NCBI GenBank assembly: GCA_016788635.1
Contig: JAEUSU010000006.1
Location: 1-64,000 of the forward strand
Source: Flavobacteriales bacterium
Lineage (GTDB): Bacteria > Bacteroidota > Bacteroidia > Flavobacteriales_F > PHOS-HE28
DNA: 64,000 nucleotides
Direction of reading: 5' to 3'
Under the pieces are notes generated by a model. That model made no database searches. It was not told where the DNA came from and was given only the letters and a program-made list of their open reading frames with translations. A program made the translations under genes and the position numbers. This document shows positions 1 to 7,374 of this stretch, in pieces. The stretch's first letter is position 1. Every line of letters begins with the position of its first letter.

Positions 1-114
1 CGGGTGGCCCAACTGGTGGTGGCGACCTACGTCAGGGTCGCTTTCGAGGAAAGTGCGGACCTTCGCGCCTCGGAACGCGGAACCGGCGGCTTCGGCCACA
101 CCGGCACCCGCTAG
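1..114 (+). CDS. dut: dUTP diphosphatase, 3' end only (copy 1)
   Basis: The window opens inside this gene; 37 codons and a TAG stop at 112-114 are visible. The tail carries the fourth (RVAQLVV) and fifth (GGFGHTG) motifs of trimeric dUTPases; the Phe in motif 5 closes over the uracil base in this family. dUTPase hydrolyses dUTP to dUMP and diphosphate, keeping uracil out of DNA and feeding dTMP synthesis. Over these 37 residues it differs from the complete copy on the opposite strand at 62256-62714 at only seven positions. The stop lies 17 bases before the nucleotidyltransferase ATG, so the two are probably co-transcribed. Everything upstream of motif 4 lies outside the window. Confidence 0.9.
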   Translation, partial: RVAQLVVATYVRVAFEESADLRASERGTGGFGHTGTR

Positions 115-131
115 GAACTGAACCTGAAGGA

Positions 132-1139
132 ATGAAGATCATCGTCCCTATGGCGGGCATGGGCAAGCGGATGCGTCCGCACACCCACACCACCGCCAAG
201 CCCCTGCTGCCCATCGCCGGCAAGCCCATCGTGCAACGCCTTGTGGAGGACCTCGCCGCCGTGGCCGGTGAGCCCGTGGAGGAGGTCGCCTACGTGATCC
301 ACCCCAGCTTCGGTGCCGCCGTGGAGAAGGACCTGCTGGCCATCGCCGCACAGGTGGGGGCCAAGGGCAGCATCCACTACCAGGAGGTGGCCCTGGGCAC
401 CGCCCATGCCATCCTCTGCGCCGAGAAGGCCCTCAGCGGCCGGGTGATCGTGGCCTTCGCTGACACCCTGTTCCGCGCCCAGCTGAAGCTCGACAAGGAC
501 TGCGACGGCGTGATCTGGGTGAACAAGGTGGACGACCCGCGTCCCTTCGGCGTGGTGAAGCTCGACGGCAGCGGCATCATCACCGAGTTCGTGGAGAAGC
601 CCCAGGAGTTCGTGAGCGACCTGGCCATCATCGGCATCTACTACTTCGCCGACGGGGAGCGCCTCCGCATGGAGATGCAGTACCTGATCGACAACGACAT
701 CAAGGAGAAGGGCGAGTACCAGCTCACCAACGCCATGGAGAACATGAAGCGCAAGGGCGCGCGCTTCAAGGCCGGTGCGGTGGACGTATGGATGGACTGC
801 GGCAACAAGAACGCCATGGTCGACACCAACACCAAGGTGCTCGGCTTCCTCAAGGACAGCAAGGACCTGGTGAGCGCCAGGCTCAAGAGCACGAACAGCG
901 TGGTGATCCCCCCCTGCTTCATCGGCGATGACGTGACGCTGGTGAACAGTGTGGTAGGCCCGTACGTCTCCATCGAGAAAGGCAGCGCCGTGACCAACAG
1001 TGTGGTGCGCAGCTCGATCCTGCGGGGCGGGGTGCGTGTACAGGACGCCGTGATCGACAACAGCATGCTCGGCGAGCGCGCCGCGGTGACCGGTCACGCC
1101 CTGGACCTCAGCCTCAGCGACGACAGCACGATCGGCTGA
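132..1139 (+). CDS. Sugar-phosphate nucleotidyltransferase with left-handed beta-helix tail (copy 1)
   Basis: 335 residues. The N-terminus has the NTP_transferase signature: a glycine-rich loop (MAGMGKRMRP, residues 7-16) followed by KPLLPIAGKP around residues 23-32. The final ~90 residues have hexapeptide-repeat character (IPPCFIG, VVGPYVS, SSILRGG), consistent with a left-handed beta-helix. The family transfers a nucleotidyl group from NTP to a sugar-1-phosphate, giving an activated sugar for surface polysaccharide or cell-wall synthesis. The exact sugar and nucleotide cannot be read from sequence. It follows dut directly. The reverse-strand paralogue (61235-62242) has the same length and 46 differences in an ungapped hand alignment, about 86% identity. 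Confidence 0.88.
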   Translation: MKIIVPMAGMGKRMRPHTHTTAKPLLPIAGKPIVQRLVEDLAAVAGEPVEEVAYVIHPSFGAAVEKDLLAIAAQVGAKGSIHYQEVALGTAHAILCAEKALSGRVIVAFADTLFRAQLKLDKDCDGVIWVNKVDDPRPFGVVKLDGSGIITEFVEKPQEFVSDLAIIGIYYFADGERLRMEMQYLIDNDIKEKGEYQLTNAMENMKRKGARFKAGAVDVWMDCGNKNAMVDTNTKVLGFLKDSKDLVSARLKSTNSVVIPPCFIGDDVTLVNSVVGPYVSIEKGSAVTNSVVRSSILRGGVRVQDAVIDNSMLGERAAVTGHALDLSLSDDSTIG

Positions 1140-1145
1140 TCCACC

Positions 1146-1718
1146 ATGGCGTACGTGCCCCCGGCATCCGGCCGCGCCAGCATCACCACCACCCTCAATG
1201 GGGTGCTCATCTCCATCCCGTCGCAGCGCAACCTGTTCGTTGCCGGGTTCATGGCCATCTGGCTCTGCGGCTGGTCCTTCGGTGGCTTCATGGCCGCGGC
1301 GAACCTCTTCCGGGCGGACACGCCCTTGTTCGCCCGCGGCTTCTTGATCTTCTGGCTCTGTGGCTGGGCGGCCGGACTGTGGTTCGTGGGTCGCACCCTT
1401 TACCTGATGTTCGCTGGAAAAGAGGTCATTTCCGTGACGCGCGAGGCCCTGAGCATCTCCTGCCCGGGACGCTTCCGCACGGTCCTACGCACTTATCGAA
1501 TGAACGAAGTGCGCCGTCTGCGTGCACAGAGCACCGACCAGTCCGGACCGTTCGGCATGGTAAGCCGCCAGGGCTTCGGCACACGACCCGGCACCCTGCG
1601 GTTCGACCATGGCATGGGAAGTGTGACCTTTGCGGCCGGCATCGACGAGCCTGAAGCGCGGTATATCTTGACCTTCCTGCGCGACCAGGGTCTTATCAAC
1701 GAAGCGAACCTCGCGTGA
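1146..1718 (+). CDS. Hypothetical membrane protein with two N-terminal transmembrane helices
   Basis: 190 residues, not recognised as a named family. Two hydrophobic segments (about residues 30-55 and 63-88, both Trp/Gly/Phe-rich) are followed by a soluble C-terminal domain with beta-rich character (VISVTREALSISC, then TLRFDHGMGSVTF), reminiscent of bacterial PH-like domains, but that is only a guess. It begins six bases after the nucleotidyltransferase stop and overlaps the TPR gene start by four bases (GTGA at 1715-1718), so it belongs to the cluster transcript. It is absent from the inverted second copy of the cluster, where nucleotidyltransferase and TPR genes are adjacent. Gain here or loss there are both possible. 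Confidence 0.7.
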   Translation: MAYVPPASGRASITTTLNGVLISIPSQRNLFVAGFMAIWLCGWSFGGFMAAANLFRADTPLFARGFLIFWLCGWAAGLWFVGRTLYLMFAGKEVISVTREALSISCPGRFRTVLRTYRMNEVRRLRAQSTDQSGPFGMVSRQGFGTRPGTLRFDHGMGSVTFAAGIDEPEARYILTFLRDQGLINEANLA

Positions 1719-3478
1719 ACATTTTCCGCCCATCCTTCCTGCACCTGCTCCTGGCCATCGCGCTCACCGCCTGCGGCGGCAGCAAGGGTGTAGCCGATGG
1801 TGGCGATGCGCCCGCGCGCGGTGACGGAGGCGGCAAGGAGAAGCAGGCCCGCGTGATGGAACTGTACATGGACGCCACCCGGGCGCGGCTCGGCGGCGAC
1901 ATGCCCAAGGCCATCAGCCTGTACGAGCAATGCCTGCGCGAGGACCCCACCAACGCCGCCGCGCAGTTCGAGCTCGCCAAGCTCTACCACATGGCGCAGG
2001 ACTGGCCCCGCGCCGTGGATATGGCCAAGAAGGCCGTGGCGAACGGGCCCGACAACATCTGGTACCGCTTCCTGCTTGCCGACCTCTACAACCAGGACCA
2101 GCGCTACAACGAGGCCGCCGAGACCTACCGCGGCATCGTGAAGCAGTGGCCCGACCGCCAAGAGGTGTACTTCAGCCTCGCGCGCACGCTCGCCGCCTCC
2201 GGCAGGACCGCCGAGGCCGCACAGGTGTACCGCGACCTGGAGCAGCGCATCGGCACCAACGAGGAGCTCGTGGCCAACGAGTTCGACATGCTCGCCGCCA
2301 GCGGGCAGTACGACGAGGCCGAAAAGCTCCTGCGCCGCGCCATCGCCGGCGACCCCGCCAACGGGCAGTACCACGGCATGCTCGCCGACCTCTACAGCGA
2401 GACCGGGCAGCCCGAGAAGGCCCTCGAGGAATACCGCCAGGTGCTCGCCATGGACCCCGGCGACAACATGGCCCGTGTGGCACTTGCCGAGCACTACTTC
2501 AGCAACGGCGAGCGCGACAAGGCCTTCGATGAGCTCAACATCGCCTTCGCCGACCCCGACCTGGAGGTCGATGCCAAGATGCAGGTGCTGCTGGGCTTCT
2601 TCGAGATGAGCGACAACCAGGGCGAGGAGCCGGGCCAGCGCGAACAGCTCGTGCGCCGCTCCTACGAGCTCATCGCCACCCTGAAGAAGACGCACCCCGA
2701 GAGCGGCAAGCCGCACACCATCGCCGGCGATTTCCTGATGCGCGACGGCAAGACCCGGGAGGCCCGCGACGAGTTCAGGGAGGCCTTGCGCTACGAACAG
2801 GACAAGTACCCCATCTGGCAGCAGGTGCTGCAGCTCGACCTGCAACTGCAGGACTGGGCGAACCTGCAGACCGATGCCGCGCAGGCCGCCGAGCTCTTCC
2901 CCACGCAGCCCGAGTTCCACTGGTACAACGGCGTGGCGCTCTCGCAGCTCAAGCGCTACGACGAGGCCATCGAGGCGCTGGTGGCCGGGCGCGACCTGGT
3001 GGTGGACAACCCGCCCCTGGAGGCCCAGTTCTGGAGCGCCTTGGGCGATGCCTACCACGAGGCCGGCACGCACGCCAAGAGCGACGAGGCCTACGACCGC
3101 GCCCTGGCCATCGACGGGCGCAACGCGTCGGTGCTCAACAACTACGCCTACTACCTCAGCGAGCGCGGCGAGAAGCTGCAGAAGGCCGAGGAGATGAGCC
3201 GGCGCAGCAACGAGCTGCAGCCCGGGCAGGCCACCTACCAGGACACCTACGCCTGGGTGCTGTACAAGCTCGGCCGCTACCCCGAGGCACGCACCTGGAT
3301 GGAGAAGGCCCTGGCCGGCAATGCCAGCGACGGGGTGCTCTTCGAGCACTACGGCGACATCCTGTTCAAGCTGGGCGAGACCGGCGCCGCCATGGAGCAA
3401 TGGCGAAAGGCCAAGGCCGCTGGCGGTGCCAGCGACCGCATCGACCGCAAGATCGCCGAGGGCCGGCTGGTGGAATGA
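1715..3478 (+). CDS. TPR-repeat lipoprotein (copy 1)
   Basis: 587 residues from a GTG start that overlaps the upstream stop by four bases. A hydrophobic N-terminal segment ends in a lipobox (LTAC, Cys at residue 20), so it is likely an envelope lipoprotein. The rest is a nearly continuous array of tetratricopeptide repeats, recognisable by periodic A..FELAKLY, NIWYRFLLADLY and SVLNNYAYYLS segments. TPR arrays mediate protein contacts; no catalytic motif is visible. It overlaps the DUF4292 gene by four bases (ATGA). The constant association with DUF4292 and an EnvC-like protein suggests an envelope or cell-wall maturation role, but that is inferred from context. The paralogue is at 59443-61227. 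Confidence 0.85.
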   Translation: MNIFRPSFLHLLLAIALTACGGSKGVADGGDAPARGDGGGKEKQARVMELYMDATRARLGGDMPKAISLYEQCLREDPTNAAAQFELAKLYHMAQDWPRAVDMAKKAVANGPDNIWYRFLLADLYNQDQRYNEAAETYRGIVKQWPDRQEVYFSLARTLAASGRTAEAAQVYRDLEQRIGTNEELVANEFDMLAASGQYDEAEKLLRRAIAGDPANGQYHGMLADLYSETGQPEKALEEYRQVLAMDPGDNMARVALAEHYFSNGERDKAFDELNIAFADPDLEVDAKMQVLLGFFEMSDNQGEEPGQREQLVRRSYELIATLKKTHPESGKPHTIAGDFLMRDGKTREARDEFREALRYEQDKYPIWQQVLQLDLQLQDWANLQTDAAQAAELFPTQPEFHWYNGVALSQLKRYDEAIEALVAGRDLVVDNPPLEAQFWSALGDAYHEAGTHAKSDEAYDRALAIDGRNASVLNNYAYYLSERGEKLQKAEEMSRRSNELQPGQATYQDTYAWVLYKLGRYPEARTWMEKALAGNASDGVLFEHYGDILFKLGETGAAMEQWRKAKAAGGASDRIDRKIAEGRLVE

Positions 3479-4365
3479 CAAGGTCCGTCCGCAGCCTTCT
3501 CCTGGCCCTGGTGGTGCTGGTGCTGGCCTGCAAGCCGCGGCAGGAGGTGGCACAGCCCGTGCGCGACCTTCAACCCCGTTCGCCCGAGAAGCTCCTGGAG
3601 CGCCTCGCCGCACAGCGCGTGGAAGGCGTGCGCTATTACAGCGCCAAGGCCGAGGTGGACATCAACGGCCCTGATGGCCACAAGGGCTTCAAGGCCGCGT
3701 TCCGCTCGGTGCGCGACAGCGCCGCCTGGGTCAGCATCACCCCGGCCCTGGGCATCGAGGTGGCGCGCGTGCTGCTCACCCCGGACAGCCTGAAGCTGCT
3801 CGACAAGATAAACGACCACTTCTGGGTGGGCGATACCGCCATGGCACGTGCCAAGTTCGGCCTGCAGCCCAGCCTCGGCCTGCTCCAACAGGCCCTCTTC
3901 GGGCTGCCCATCGGGCTCGACATGGAGGAGAAGTACAAGGCCGACCGCGAGGACGGGCAGTACACCCTCACCAGCAAGGAGAAGAAGCGCTTCCGCCGGG
4001 CCGCCGAGGACCTGGCGCCCGAGGACACCCTGCCCGACGACCGCGACATGCGTGAGCACCGGCTGGAGCGCACCCTGCGCCGGGCCGAGAAGAAGGACGC
4101 CGTGGTGTACCGCTACTGGATCGAACCCGACAGCTTCCGGGTGACGCGCGTGCTCATCACCGACCTGGCACGCGATCAACAGGCCGATGTGCGTTATCTC
4201 CATCGTACGGACGTGAACGGCCATGCCCTCCCCGACCACATCAGCCTTTCTTTGTCCGATAGTTCCAAGCAGGTCACCGGCACCCTCCAGCTCGACCGCA
4301 TCGGCATCGATGGCCCCCTGCAGCTCAACTTCCGCATCCCCGAGAAGTTCACGCCCATGCCCTGA
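3475..4365 (+). CDS. DUF4292 lipoprotein (copy 1)
   Basis: 296 residues. The ATG at 3475 is chosen because it overlaps the TPR stop (ATGA) and gives a lipoprotein signal peptide ending in LVLAC; the open frame extends upstream without any signal. The body resembles the Bacteroidota DUF4292 family, with conserved stretches such as YYSAKAEVDI and LLDKINDHFWVGD. Proteins of this shape (LolA/LolB-like periplasmic half-barrels) are sometimes proposed to bind lipids, but no function is established for DUF4292. Its 3' end overlaps the EnvC-like gene by 56 bases in another frame, exactly as in the second cluster copy. Confidence 0.82.
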   Translation: MTRSVRSLLLALVVLVLACKPRQEVAQPVRDLQPRSPEKLLERLAAQRVEGVRYYSAKAEVDINGPDGHKGFKAAFRSVRDSAAWVSITPALGIEVARVLLTPDSLKLLDKINDHFWVGDTAMARAKFGLQPSLGLLQQALFGLPIGLDMEEKYKADREDGQYTLTSKEKKRFRRAAEDLAPEDTLPDDRDMREHRLERTLRRAEKKDAVVYRYWIEPDSFRVTRVLITDLARDQQADVRYLHRTDVNGHALPDHISLSLSDSSKQVTGTLQLDRIGIDGPLQLNFRIPEKFTPMP

Positions 4366-5620
4366 GCGTGCGGCGCGCGCCCTGCTGCTCGGCGCGCTGC
4401 TCCTGCTGCTGCCCCTGGGGCTGTGGGCGCAGAAGAGCAAGGACCTGGAGAAGCGGCGCGATGCGCTCGACAAGCAGATCAAGGCCACCACGGCCCTGAT
4501 CGACCAGGCCCGCAAGGAGCGGCGCAACACCGAGCACCAGCTGCACCTGCTCAACGCGCAGATCCGCCAGCGCGAGGAGCTCATCCGCGCCATGAACGGC
4601 GAGCTCCACCAGGTGGACCGCCAGATCATGGAGACCGAGGCCGTGATCGCCGGGCTCCAGGAGGACTTGGACCGCCTGAAGGACGAGTACGCGCGCATGG
4701 TGCGCTTCGCCTACCTGCACCGCAACGCCAGCGACCGCCTCAGCTACCTCTTCGCCGCCGGCTCCTTCGCCCAGGCCTACCGCCGCTCGCGTTACCTGGG
4801 GCAGCTGGCCGAGCACCGCCAGCGGCAGGCCGCCCTGATCCAGGGCACACAGGCCAGCCTCAACGAACGCATCGCCGAGCTGCGCGGCCTGCGCACCGAG
4901 AAGAACGAACTGCTCACCGCGCAGGTGGGCGAACGCGAACGCCTCACCGCCGACAAGGACGACCACCAGCAGAGCCTGTCCACCCTGAAGAAGGAGGAGG
5001 GCCGCCTGAAGGATACCCTGCGCAAGCAGAACAAGAAGAAGAGCGACCTGGAGGCCGCCATCCGCAAAGCGATCGCGGACGAGATCCGCAAGAGCAACCC
5101 GGCGACACCGCCCAAGGGCTCTGGTGCGAACCCCAAGGGGGGTGGAGCGCCCGCCAAGCCCGCGCTCACCCTTACCCCCGAAGCACGGGAGCTGGGCGCC
5201 GACTTCGAGAAGAACAAGGGCAAGCTGCCCTGGCCCGTGGAGAAGGGGACCATCACCAGCCGCTACGGCCGCCAGCCTCACCCCGTATTGCGGGGCATCG
5301 AGATCAACAACAACGGCATCGACATCGCCTGCGAGAAGGGCGCCCCCGTGCGGGCCGTGTTCCGCGGGGAGGTCAGCAGCATCATCGTGATCCCCGGGGC
5401 CGGCAAGGCCGTGGTGGTGAACCACGGCGCCTACCGCACCGTGTACAGCAACCTGCGCGATGCCACGGTCACCAAGGGCCAGAAGGTCGACACCAAGCAG
5501 CAGGTGGGCGTGGTGATGACCGACGAGGAGGGCTCCACCGCCCACATCGAGGTGTGGCGCATCACCGCCGAGGGCGACATGATCACCGTGGACCCGGCCA
5601 CGTGGATCTACCGCAACTGA
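4310..5620 (+). CDS. EnvC-like murein hydrolase activator, coiled coil plus degenerate LytM/M23 domain (copy 1)
   Basis: 436 residues from the ATG at 4310. This start is preferred because it gives an Arg-containing n-region, a Leu-rich core and an LWAQ cleavage site, and the matching Met exists at the same overlap in the second copy. About residues 45-270 are heptad-rich coiled coil (KDLEKRRDALDKQIK onward). The C-terminal ~120 residues form an M23 peptidase fold (GRQPHPVLRG, APVRAVFRGEV). Zn ligands look lost: the His of HxxxD is Asn (NNNGIDI), the YxHL His is Asn (YSNL), and only one His of HxH remains (AHIEVW). This matches EnvC/NlpD-type activators of amidases rather than an active endopeptidase. 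Confidence 0.85.
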   Translation: MAPCSSTSASPRSSRPCPERAARALLLGALLLLLPLGLWAQKSKDLEKRRDALDKQIKATTALIDQARKERRNTEHQLHLLNAQIRQREELIRAMNGELHQVDRQIMETEAVIAGLQEDLDRLKDEYARMVRFAYLHRNASDRLSYLFAAGSFAQAYRRSRYLGQLAEHRQRQAALIQGTQASLNERIAELRGLRTEKNELLTAQVGERERLTADKDDHQQSLSTLKKEEGRLKDTLRKQNKKKSDLEAAIRKAIADEIRKSNPATPPKGSGANPKGGGAPAKPALTLTPEARELGADFEKNKGKLPWPVEKGTITSRYGRQPHPVLRGIEINNNGIDIACEKGAPVRAVFRGEVSSIIVIPGAGKAVVVNHGAYRTVYSNLRDATVTKGQKVDTKQQVGVVMTDEEGSTAHIEVWRITAEGDMITVDPATWIYRN

Positions 5621-5636
5621 CGCCGCTGCGATCCGT

Positions 5637-5644
5637 TACCTTTG
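5637..5644 (+). promoter_or_regulatory. Bacteroidota -7 promoter box TACCTTTG before tatA
   Basis: TACCTTTG matches the Bacteroidota sigma-A -7 consensus TAnnTTTG. It lies 49 bases before the tatA ATG and just after the EnvC stop, so tatA-gatA can probably be transcribed independently of the upstream genes. No clear -33 TTG was found at the right distance. Confidence 0.5.
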
Positions 5645-5692
5645 CCGCGCAGCCCCGGGGCCCGTACCTCTGCCCCGACAACGCCTTCAGCC

Positions 5693-5851
5693 ATGGGTAA
5701 ACTCGGTGTAATGGAGATCGTCCTGATCCTGCTCGTGCTATTGCTGCTCTTCGGCGGCAAGAAGATCCCCGAGCTCATGCGCGGGCTGGGCAAGGGCATG
5801 AAGGAGTTCAAGGACGCCAAGGACGGCAACGAGCCGAACGAGGGCAAGTAG
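5693..5851 (+). CDS. tatA: Twin-arginine translocase subunit TatA/E (copy 1)
   Basis: 52 residues. One N-terminal transmembrane helix ([14 protein letters not shown]) with a polar Glu near position 8 is followed by the family hallmark [20 protein letters not shown], an amphipathic helix, then a short charged tail. TatA multimers form the pore for folded Tat substrates in the inner membrane. The ATG at 5693 gives the usual TatA length; the frame is open further upstream but not TatA-like. It lies 27 bases before gatA, the same arrangement as in the second cluster copy. TatB/TatC are not in this window. Confidence 0.88.
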   Translation: MGKLGVMEIVLILLVLLLLFGGKKIPELMRGLGKGMKEFKDAKDGNEPNEGK

Positions 5852-5878
5852 CGCAGGACCGACGCCCGGAGCTTCCGC

Positions 5879-7294
5879 ATGGAATTCCCCCGCACCTTCA
5901 GCGAGGCCGGTGCCCTTGTGCGCAGCGGCGGCGCCACCGTGGCCGCCCTCACCGAGGCCGCCCTCGCCAAGGCCCACGCCACCAACGACCTCAACATCTA
6001 CCTCGAGGTCTTCGATGCCAGCGCGCGTGCCCAGGCCGCCGCCGTGGACGCCAAGATCAAAGCTGGCACCGCCGGACCGTTGGCCGGCTGCATCGTCAGC
6101 ATCAAGGACAACCTCTGCTACAAGGACCACCGCGTGGGCGCCAGCTCGCGGATCCTGGAGGGCTACACCAGCATCTACAGCGCCACCGTGGTGGAGCGCC
6201 TGCTCGCCGCCGACGCGGTGATCATCGGTCGCACCAATTGCGACGAGTTCGCCATGGGCAGCAGCAACGAGAACAGCGCTTACGGCCTGGTGCGCAACCC
6301 GCTCGACCCCGCCAAGGTGCCCGGTGGCAGCAGCGGGGGCGCCGCCGCCAGCGTGGCCGCCGGCACCTGCCACGTGGCCCTGGGCAGCGACACGGGCGGC
6401 TCCATCCGCCAGCCCGCGTCCTTCTGCGGCATCGTTGGCTTCAAGCCCACGTACGGCCGTGTGAGCCGCTACGGCCTTATCGCCTTCGCCAGCAGCTTCG
6501 ACCAGATCGGGCCTCTGGCCCATACCGTGTCCGATGCCGAGGCCGTGCATCGCGTGATCGCCGGCCACGACGAACGCGACAACACCAGCAGCCAGCGCCC
6601 CCTCGGTGCCGTGCATGGCCCCGGGCCCGGCAGCAAGCTCCGCATCGCCTACTACCGCGAGACCGTGGAGCGCCCCGGCCTCGACCCGGCCATCCGCGAC
6701 CATGTGATGGCCCACCTCGAGCGGCTCAAGGCCGAAGGCCATGCCGTGGAGGCCATCGAGCTGCCCATGCTCGACCACCTGGTGCCCACCTATTACATCC
6801 TCGCCACCGCCGAGGCCAGCAGCAACCTGGCCCGCTTCGACGGCATCCGCTACGGCCACCGCAGCAAGGCCGCCAAGGGCGTGGACGACACCTACCGCCT
6901 CAGCCGTTCCGAAGGCTTCGGCCCCGAGGTCAAGCGCCGCATCCTCTTGGGCACCTTCGTGCTCAGCGCAGGCTACTACGACGCTTACTACGCCCAGGGC
7001 CAGCGGGTGCGCCGCCTGATCCGCGACAACACCCTGCAGGCCTTCGACCGCTACGACCTGGTGCTCACCCCCACCTGCCCCACCACCGCCTTCGGGCATG
7101 GCGAGATCAAGGACCCGGTGGCCATGTACCTGCAGGACATCTTCACGGTGCAGGCCAACCTGGCCGGCGTGCCCGCCATCAGCCTGCCCACCGGCACCCA
7201 CCCCAACGGCCTGCCCTTCGGCATCCAGCTGATGGCGAAACCACTGGCGGACGAGTGGCTGCTGGAGGCCTGCGACGGCCTTTTCCAGGCCTGA
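5879..7294 (+). CDS. gatA: Glutamyl-tRNA(Gln)/Asp-tRNA(Asn) amidotransferase subunit A (copy 1)
   Basis: 471 residues, normal for GatA. The amidase-signature catalytic triad is visible: Lys76 (SIKDN), Ser151 (GGSSGG) and nucleophile Ser175 (DTGGSIRQP). GatCAB converts mischarged Glu-tRNA(Gln) (and Asp-tRNA(Asn) where needed) to the cognate amide form, using ammonia that GatA releases from glutamine. No gatB or gatC is adjacent, which is common in Bacteroidota. A second full-length GatA with an intact triad lies on the other strand at 55130-56545. Two GatA genes in one genome would be unusual. Confidence 0.92.
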   Translation: MEFPRTFSEAGALVRSGGATVAALTEAALAKAHATNDLNIYLEVFDASARAQAAAVDAKIKAGTAGPLAGCIVSIKDNLCYKDHRVGASSRILEGYTSIYSATVVERLLAADAVIIGRTNCDEFAMGSSNENSAYGLVRNPLDPAKVPGGSSGGAAASVAAGTCHVALGSDTGGSIRQPASFCGIVGFKPTYGRVSRYGLIAFASSFDQIGPLAHTVSDAEAVHRVIAGHDERDNTSSQRPLGAVHGPGPGSKLRIAYYRETVERPGLDPAIRDHVMAHLERLKAEGHAVEAIELPMLDHLVPTYYILATAEASSNLARFDGIRYGHRSKAAKGVDDTYRLSRSEGFGPEVKRRILLGTFVLSAGYYDAYYAQGQRVRRLIRDNTLQAFDRYDLVLTPTCPTTAFGHGEIKDPVAMYLQDIFTVQANLAGVPAISLPTGTHPNGLPFGIQLMAKPLADEWLLEACDGLFQA

Positions 7295-7298
7295 GCCT

Positions 7299-7318
7299 GT
7301 CCACACGCGGGTGTGGAC
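7299..7318 (+). terminator. Hairpin after gatA (possible terminator)
   Basis: GTCCACAC and GTGTGGAC form a perfect 8-bp stem with a GCGG loop five bases after the gatA stop. There is no downstream T-run, so intrinsic termination is uncertain, but the position between gatA and an independently promoted gene fits. Confidence 0.4.
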
Positions 7319-7374
7319 GACCGCTCCCCACAACAAGCCCGGCCTTCCTGCGTATCAAGGGTAACTTTCGCCCC

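Noticed and set aside
1493-3613. A 706-codon open frame on the reverse strand over the TPR gene
   Set aside because: It is antisense to a clear TPR lipoprotein and has the His/Val/Leu/Gly-rich composition typical of shadow frames in GC-rich coding DNA. Other long antisense frames (for example at 4349, 9852, 15185, 20585) were rejected for the same reason.
6238-7374. Upstream extension of the lytic transglycosylase frame
   Set aside because: It lies inside gatA in another frame and is Arg/Pro-rich shadow sequence; the ATG at 7375 gives a proper signal peptide and follows a promoter-like box.
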